Assembly: GCA_907165275.2 (NCBI GenBank)
Contig: OU015665.1
Coordinates: 1,550,001-1,614,000, forward strand
Origin: Zygaena filipendulae
Lineage: Eukaryota > Arthropoda > Insecta > Lepidoptera > Zygaenidae
Length of the DNA stretch: 64,000 bases
Direction of reading: 5' to 3'
Made by a program: the position numbers and the translations under genes. The notes beneath the pieces were generated by a model. That model worked only from the letters and a program-made list of their open reading frames with translations, ran no database searches and was not told the origin of the DNA. Positions 48,801 through 57,800 of the stretch are shown piece by piece. Numbering within the stretch: position 1 is the first letter of the stretch; each line of letters opens with the position of its first letter.

Positions 48801-51800
48801 TATAGTGGCGTCCCACCGGTGGGCGGTGAGCGGTGGGCGGTGGGCAGTGGGCGGTGAGTCTTACCATTCTGCGAGCGGTCAATCTCGGTAGAGGGCGCCG
48901 GACTGTGGCTGAGCGCTTTGCTGATCGGCGACACCGATGGCGAGCCCGTGTTGTTTTCGCCGCCTGCACACCACACAACATAAGTTAACACAACACATCG
49001 CATTTATTATGCGCTAAAACACGTTTTCACCCGCGGTAATTTCGGGGGTTCCCGCGGGAATTCCGGGTTACAATATTGAATATAGCCTATGTTGCTCAGG
49101 GATAGTGTAAAATTGTAATGGTGAAAGAATTTTTGAAAATGGTTAGTTGGTTTTTGCGTTAAATCGTAATGAACAAACAAACAAAAAAACAAATCTTTCC
49201 TCTTTATAATATTAGTTTAGAACTAGCTCCCGCGTTAATTTCTGAGTCCTTTTCTGTAACGTACTTGTATGCAAAACATGATAAATCGATTGAGTGCTTA
49301 CGGCGTGAAAGTAGGTATAACAAATCAAATATTCACATTTATTAGGATAATCGGGAGGAATTTTTAACACGTTACGTTACGATTTTAAGGCGAGCTGGGC
49401 TTTTAAATTTGTATGAAGATACTGCCCGCGCCACTGACTATCCTAACTAATATTAGATTAAGAGCTAATGTTCTGCAGACTTACCCCATGGCCACAGTCT
49501 CGGCGGCGGCGGTGGAGGCGGCGGCGGCGGCGAAAACAAACGGTAGACAACATAAGAAGTTGGCCACAGCTATCAGCGGCGCTCTGTGGCCTCCTTCTTA
49601 TGTTGTCTACCATTTGTTTTTGCCGCCGCCGCCACCGACGCCGCCGACTGTGGCGCCGCCCTTGCGGTATAGTAGCAAACTGAGTATTTTCTGTTCTGTG
49701 GGCGTGACTACCTGATACGTTCTGCGCGTCCAGCGACACGGAGCTGCCGGTGAAGTTGCTCTGGTAGCCGCTGCTGGCCTGCGAGCTCGAGTTCAGCAGC
49801 TGGTTCAGCGTCTGCGGCACGGCACGTCGGGGTGAGTTCGGGCTCCGGACATGCTGGTGCATATTCAACGCTTTCACCGCCACGTTTTAGTAGCCTTAAT
49901 AAGTTGAGGCTACGAAAACATGGTCATTACCTCCAGACCTCCATGATATCTCCTAGTGTTGGGAATGCTTAATATCTATAACTAGCTGACCCCCGCGGTT
50001 TCACCCGTGGTAATTTCAGAGTTCCCGCGGGGATTCCGGGATAAAAATTAGTACCCTATGTCACTCAAAATCAGTTTAGCTTCCTATAAGTGAAAGAATT
50101 TTCAAAATCGGTTCATTAGATCCAGCGATCACTCCCTAAAACCTCACAATCTCCGGAGTTCCCGCAGGAATTCCGAGATAAAAAGTACCTTACGTCACTC
50201 AGGATAATTGTAGCTTCCTATAAGTGAAAGAATTTTTTAAATCGGTTCAATAGATCCAGAGATTGCTGTTCCCCGTGGTTTTACCCGCGGGAAATTCGAA
50301 ATTCCCGCGGGATTTCCAGAATAAAAGTACCCTATGACACTCGCAGGATCACTGTGACTTCTTGTAAGTGAAATTGTTTTCAAAATCGGTACAGATCTGG
50401 ATCTACCCTCATCTATACCCATCCATAATCCAGAGATTACCCCCTAGAACATCACTAACTCACAAACTTTTGCTCTTTATAATATTAGTATAGAAGTATA
50501 GATGTACTAATTAATTTATACCGGTCACCCAAAAAGGTAAGCAGAGACTATAGAACTTCATAACGTTGAAACGTTAATGCAAAACCTTTGCGAAGCTGTG
50601 AACATGGGTACTATTAAATGACGACAACTTATGATGGTGACGACTAGATCGGAGGTCACTCACGGTCCGGCCCTCAGCCATCATCTGCTGGTACTGCGGC
50701 TGCATCATCATGGGCGGCTGCATGCTGCCCGTTTCTTGCATGCCGTGCGTCATTGCTGGACCAAAGACAAGCGTGTTATTTATAGAAAATAAAAATATTA
50801 AAGTCACGCTCGTCGGATGCGACTTTAGTAGTACTACGTCTCAATACTCAATAGCGCTTGAGAGTTAGTATATGTTTCTTGAAGTAAATTAATCAATTAA
50901 AACACGCGTGGAACAGTAGATATAATAAATATTTATAAATCCTTGATGAACTTTCACATTATACCTACTTAATGTTGGTAGGATTAAATCATGGAAGTCA
51001 AGTTTTGCTAATCGTAAGATTTCAGGCGCGTGAGTTTCAAAGCTTTTGCAAAAACTCTTTATATCAGAAACCTTTGCGGGCTGCACCGTAACCGTTCCGA
51101 GATGAAAGTACCGGCTGTCACTCTGAAATACTGTAAGTAGTTTCCTATAAATGAAAAAATTGCTAAAATATCTGTAGTTTTTGAGTTTATCCATTACAAA
51201 CAAACATACAAAACAAATGATCTAATTATTTCTACACAGATAAAAAAGAAGATACAAAAATAAAAAATAAAATAAAAAACAACTCACGATTCCACGAACC
51301 GCCTTGATTCTTGTAAACGACCGAACCGGGATTCGGCACGGCCAAACTGGGATAGTGGAACTGCCCCGACATGGGCTGGGGCGAGGGCACCATCCACGTG
51401 CTGGGGAACACCGGCGGCGCGAGGCCCACCGGCGACATGGGGCTGCGGTACCCGCCCGGCGTCGGCGGGTTGTGGAACATCGGGCTGCCGTAGTTGGCGA
51501 AGTTGGCGATCTCCGACAGCTGCATGTTGAACGGCGAGCACGGCGAGTTGGCGATGCTGGTAATGTTGGCCGTGTGCGACGGCGAGAACGGGTTGAACGC
51601 GCCGAAGTTGGCCAGCGCGTTCGCCGATATCGCGGGGATGTTGTACGACTCGGGCACCTCGGCGGTCACCGCCGGCTCGGTGCCGCCGAGCAGCTCGCGC
51701 CGCGCCTCGTAGATGTCGCCTGCGAGTTAGACATAGACATAACTTTATTTGGCATCACAAAATTTCTTAAAAGTAATACATGCATCAAATTTAAAATGAA

Positions 51801-54800
51801 TCGTATATAGTTTCCGTGATGCCAAAATGGACACCGTCTCAGCATAATATGCTGTCGCATAAAGTGCGGCAGCGCTGGTTTTCAGCGGAGCCCATACGGC
51901 GCGGGGAAGTTCGTGTATATATTTATGTATTTATTTAACAATTAATGCACACAAGGACAACAAAAAAAGGGAAAAAAAAGTATAAAAGTAATCATGTACA
52001 AGGGTCATGCTCATTCCATGTGGAATTCCTATGTGTATATTTTTTGTTCGTGTTTATTCATTACTAGCTGTGCCTCGCGGTTTCACCCGCGGTAATTTCG
52101 GAGTTCCTGCGGGAATTCCGGGATAAAAAGTACCCTATGTCACTCAGGATCACTGTAGCTTCCTGTAAGTGAAAGAATTTTCAAAATCGAATTAGTAGAT
52201 CCAGAGATAGCTGTTCTGCGCATTTTCACCCGCGGTAATTTCGGAGTTCCCGCGGGAATTCCGGATTACAATATAGCCTATATTAAGGTTAGTAAGGTAT
52301 CAGTGATAATGTAACATTCAAATGATGAAAGAATTTTTAAAATCGGTCCGGTACTTTTTGAGTCAATTTGTTATTTACAAACATAATTAGGTACATACAA
52401 AACTTTCCTCTTTATACTATTACTAGCTGTGCTCCGCGGTTTCACCCGCGGTAAATTCGGAGTTCCTGCGGGAATTCCGGGATAAAAAGTACCCTTTGTC
52501 CTTCTCTTTACCCCTGATAACGTGCATGCAAAATTTCATCCAAATCCGTTCAGCCGTTTTTGCGTGATTGAGTAACAAACATCCAAACATCCACACTTTC
52601 AAATTTATAATATTAGTAGGATTAAGAATATACAGTGTGAGTCTGTAAAGTGCAAATATGGAAATAGATGAAACTAGACCCAATTTTATCGACGAGAAAA
52701 ATCAATTATCTACTGAGAAAAAGTTGAAAAAAAAAGAATAATTTCCGTGAAAAATTACAATTTTTAATTAATCGTGTTTTTTTTTTGTTGATAAATTGTA
52801 TTTTATCGTTACTGCCTATATCGTTTAAAATCATTATTGTTTTTGTTTTAACACGAAAGAGCACTTAGTTCAAATTACAAAGTTTTCTTTACAAAGGGTT
52901 CACAGCTGGTTATAAAACATAAAAAATGATGATTTTTTTATAATTTTTCTCTTCGATACAATCACCTATTTTCATAATATTATGTGCACTTTATAGAGAC
53001 ACACTGTATAAAGGTAATATAGGTACAGGTTCGAAGTGTTACCGGCGCATCTCTCGATGCCCTTGATGACGACCGAAGTGATCCCCTGCTTGGGTTTGCG
53101 ACGCAGGTTGATGTACACGTTGTATTTGTTCATCAGTTTCGCGGCTAAATCGTTTTCGATGCGGCACGCCTCGTCGGACACGTCGAATATTACCACTAGA
53201 GGCAAGCTACCCTGTTCGTGTAAGTTTGTTATTTTTAAATCAGTAAAAATGTTCTTATTTATTTATATGAAAAATCACACAAATGTGACCAACTGTGACA
53301 AAGAGGAGAGAGGGGTAAAAAAGAAATATGGATGACCCCTTGTGGCAAAAACTTGTGTGCGCACTATATAGCCATTACCGGCTTTACCTGTTTATTAAAT
53401 TAAGATTCAATTTCATTGACACAATAGTGACTAGATATGTCATGCTCACTCAAATGTACCGGTGGCGGTGGCGTGTGAGTCGGGTGGCTCGTTTCCCTCT
53501 TATATGGTTGAGCGGGGCGGCGCGGGGCTTACGAGCACGTCATACTCGTGAACGGGTGCTGTCAGTTGGTACTGGTCATATCTGGTCTACTATTATATTA
53601 TAGATAATCCTAGTTTAACTCCTAATGTCTCTGTATCTGTACGGTAGTTTATTTCTGGGTACGGCTCATTGTTCTCACTTAATTAATTGCAAGTTGAGTT
53701 ACCACTAATTATATTATATCTATATTGTAACTTTAAACTGACAGTGTGCTGCTGAAGAGTTTGTTGCGCAGCTTCTTCTCTTCAGCCATAGCACTAGGAA
53801 GCTGTGATATTTTATGGCTGCTGTCATAATATTGACGTCCAAAAGAGCCACATTATGGGCCAAATTTGAATAAAGGATTTGACTTTGACTTTGGCTACTA
53901 ACCACCAACTGCTGTCGAGCAGTGTACACTTCCTTGATCTGTCCGGTGATGTTGACGCAGCTCTTCTTGATGGCGGGTATGTTGGGGTCCTCCGCGTCCG
54001 GGAACATGATCTGCGCGCCGGTGCCCTGCATGATCACCTTCAGCTGCTCCGCGCCGCGCCCCACCACCACGCTGTGGTGCATCGGCGATATCTCCAGTGA
54101 CGTCTGCACTTTGGTCTGACTCTGCATAGATAAATATACAGGATGTTACAGAAAGGTGTAGTCATATTTGACGGTTGGGTCCACGGTATCATCGGCAATG
54201 ATTTGACACAAGTAAAGGAACCAGTACGATGAAATAAACTATCCTAAAAGCAAGATTTGGTTTTACTAACTTGTCTGCAAAAAACCTAAGCGATTGACGA
54301 ACGATCTTGAACCTGTGGAACGATTGAACGATCTTGAACTCGTCATCTGTAACCGATTTATGACCTACTTAGTGATGTGACATGTTTATTTTGTTGCGGA
54401 AGTCGTTGAAAAATTAAAATACTTTTTCTTTCGGTCGTCAAATTATAAAGGTTTTGGGCTCAATATCACGGTCAAAATATTGTATAAGATACCAAATCAT
54501 GATCTTGAAATATGACTACACCTTTCTGTAACACTCTGTACGTTATCTCAGCCCAAATTCCGGGCTAAGAAAACTATTCTTGGAAAGTCATAGTAAGTGG
54601 GTATACAGTTTTAGTTGTTATTAAAGTTGGGGTGTGCGTGAATAATAAAACTAAACTTATTTGATCAATTACAAACTGAATCTACTTCGAATTGGACCTT
54701 TTGTGAATTAGACCTGTTGCGAATTGGAGCTATTGCAAATTGGACATTGTACGAATTGGACGTATCAACCATGACCAAACGGGACCAGTGTCTCATGTGA

Positions 54801-57800
54801 AAGCGGCTGGCGTACTGACCGCGAGCGGGCCGCACATGTAGTTCATGAGGAGCGTGGTCGCCTCCATAGTGGCCTGCACCTCCCACTGTACGCCCTTCAC
54901 CACCAGCAGGTTGGCGTGCAGCTTCGACCGGTTGCGCACCATCACCTGGTGACGGGTTATGACGGTGATGATGATCTCTATATTGCGTTCTGACCGCATA
55001 CATTGAGTAATGAGGACGTTAATTAAATATAGGTAAGTATGTTGTTCTTAACAATCTTAATCCTTACATCCTTACATATTATAAAACAAAGTCCTCCGCC
55101 GCGTCTGTCTGTCTGACTGTTCGCGAATATTTTGTCTCGCGGTTCTATTCTGGACCTGTCTAATTGTCTATGGCTACACGCCGAGCAGGGTGAATAGAAC
55201 ATCGGAACCGTGCAGACGTCTTTTGTAAATAAACGGTGTCTTTTGGTTTCTGCCTACATTTCTGCCCTGGCACGTTTCTATTACAGAACGTGTCTGGCAC
55301 GCTCAATATCTTTAGATATAAATAGAACTTTATACGTATAGAATTTCCGCGAGGATTAAGGATTTGTAAGTTTGCATGTATATAGGGCATATTTTCTGAA
55401 ATTACTGAACCGATTTTAAAAATTATTTCTTTCGTAGGAATCTTCAGTATCCCTGAGTGATATAGGTTACTTTTCTTTCTGACATAGATTTCCAGAGATT
55501 CCTAAATTGAGGCGGGTAACGGGGGAATAGCTAGTATGATAATGAAGTCAGTAGGTAGATGCATACTTGCACGTTGTATTTGTCTTGTATTTCCAGCACA
55601 TAGGGCGAGTCGATGTCCGGCAGCGGCTGCGACGACGACACTATGGGCAGCTCGAAGCAGAACACGAGCGGTGTAAGCGCCTGCCATATTATATAAATCA
55701 CAAGGAAATTACCTTTAATGACATCTAATAGGTTTAAACTTATGAGATTCCACAAAAATTAAATCGAACTTAGAATAGATAGAATTGTGATTATTATACC
55801 CCGTCATCATGCCCATTCGACAAACGTTGAATATATGGTCATTGGTCATCATAAGGGGGCAAAGATTGACGACTAGACTAGCTCGCTCACCCGGACCCGC
55901 GCCCTGGCCCTCTCGACCCTCTCCATGTCCCCAGCAATGGAGACCTGGTTGCTTTTCTCCACAGCGCTGGTGCGGTTCGAGTCGGGAAAGTGGATGTGGC
56001 AGCCGGTGTCTTCCATCACGCGCCTTATGGTAAAGCCACCCTGACGGCAAAGGTCTCAAATTAATCCTTTCACCGCCATCCCCGTATATACGAAAGACAT
56101 TTAAGAACTAAGCATTTCCAACACTAGAGGAAATCATGCCTAAAACGTGTGGCGCTGGAGGCAAGTTAAGGCTACAAAAACCACGACGTACGTTAATGTA
56201 ATATACCTAAGGGCACAACATAAGAAGTAGGCCACATCGCGCGCCACTGATAGCTGTGGCCTACTGCTTATGTTGTGCCCTTAGGTTGTGTGGCTGTGAC
56301 CAAGGGGTATAAGTGTGCGCATGGTGTTGACAAGAAGTTTCAGTAAGTTTCTCGCTCACAATAATATTAATTATAGTAATATTAGCATGGTTAGACTTTC
56401 TTTTTGTTATTACTTTTCACATTGCAAGTTAGTACCCATTAATTGCAATGTTCAGCAATATTGTTGCATTTTCTGCTTGCTTAGTAGGCTGTCACAGTAG
56501 TTACACTCGAGTAAATTTCGAGTTTACCTTGGGAACTCTGTTAATTGCGATAAAAACCATTCAAATATTGCATTTAGGTATCCGTCCAGTAATTTCCGCA
56601 CGATGCGTGCACAAACTCACAGAGGTAAGATTTCGAGCACAAACTGATCGACCGGTATTTACAGTTTTATTATAAACGTTATAGATGATGCAGGTCCAAT
56701 CTGATAAGCCAATATGGCAGCTCGTTAGCGATGTTGATCGTAAAACACGATGAAGTTGTAAATAAAACAGCTTTTCGTGTCCATAACAGAACTGCATTCT
56801 CATGTCAATTCTGATGTACCTATTGCATACGTGCGGGCGTGGCGAAGGGTCACGCGAGGTCAACGTACTCCACACACGTCGCGACAAAAATAAACAAATT
56901 ATAATTATCATCTAATGATTAGGTATCTGACACCACTAACATTCACATTATGCTTTACTTACGGAGGACGTAACGTCTTGTCTTCCCATTCCGGTAAAAA
57001 ATACTACCTACCTATGTTTTAGGTGAAACCATAAGAAAGGCATCTGACAAAATCTCGTATGATGATGTTCTGTAGTTTTTGGATGATTTCGAGTAATGCT
57101 CTGCTTTGTTTTAAATATCCACATATTTATACCTACCAATATGTCCTTGTGACGATTTAAAAGATTTGAAATTAATTATGTACTTAAAATATTTTGCTCA
57201 TGAGACAAGCCAGGACAAACGGCGAAAATATTTGATGTAGTGTTATTATCAAGGGGGAAAAGGACTATACTTACGTTTGTTTGGCCTTTGTCTCATCTTG
57301 CTTAAATAAATCTTTCTTTTCTTTTATTTTCTTAAACGCCACTGGCATTTCTCCCTAACTGGGCCCTTCACTATGACCATGTCCATAACAAACCACGTCC
57401 CGTAAGATAACTCACCACAAAAATTGTTTTGCCTCGCGCTCAAAGAAGTTTCACTTCAAAATTACATTTACGACGTGTCTTTTCGTATCTGGAACATTGG
57501 TATTGTGTTATTCGGACGCGCGTTGTGCACAGGGAATGTTGTTCGTAACCATAACACGCCGCGTTAAGATAAGACGCCGCAAAAACTGTCTTTCCCTCGT
57601 AATCAAAGAAGTTTTACTCCAAAAAATATATTTCTTATGGCATAAAGAATAATAATTTCTAATAATTTGGCATCTACAATGTTTGGAAATGCGTTTTTGG
57701 GACGCGCGTTATGGGCAAGGAATGTTGTTGGTCATAGTGAATAAGGGCCCCGGTTACGGAACGTAGTTCCGAAAACAGCCCGAGGGCCAATTCTGCTCTT

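Noticed and set aside
49458..49883. A 141-codon minus-strand frame rich in Arg
   Set aside because: It combines BicC exon 14 in a different frame with the CGG hairpin; the repeats create the Arg-rich run.
51304..51810. A 168-codon plus-strand frame
   Set aside because: Antisense shadow of BicC exon 12, caused by high GC and few stops.
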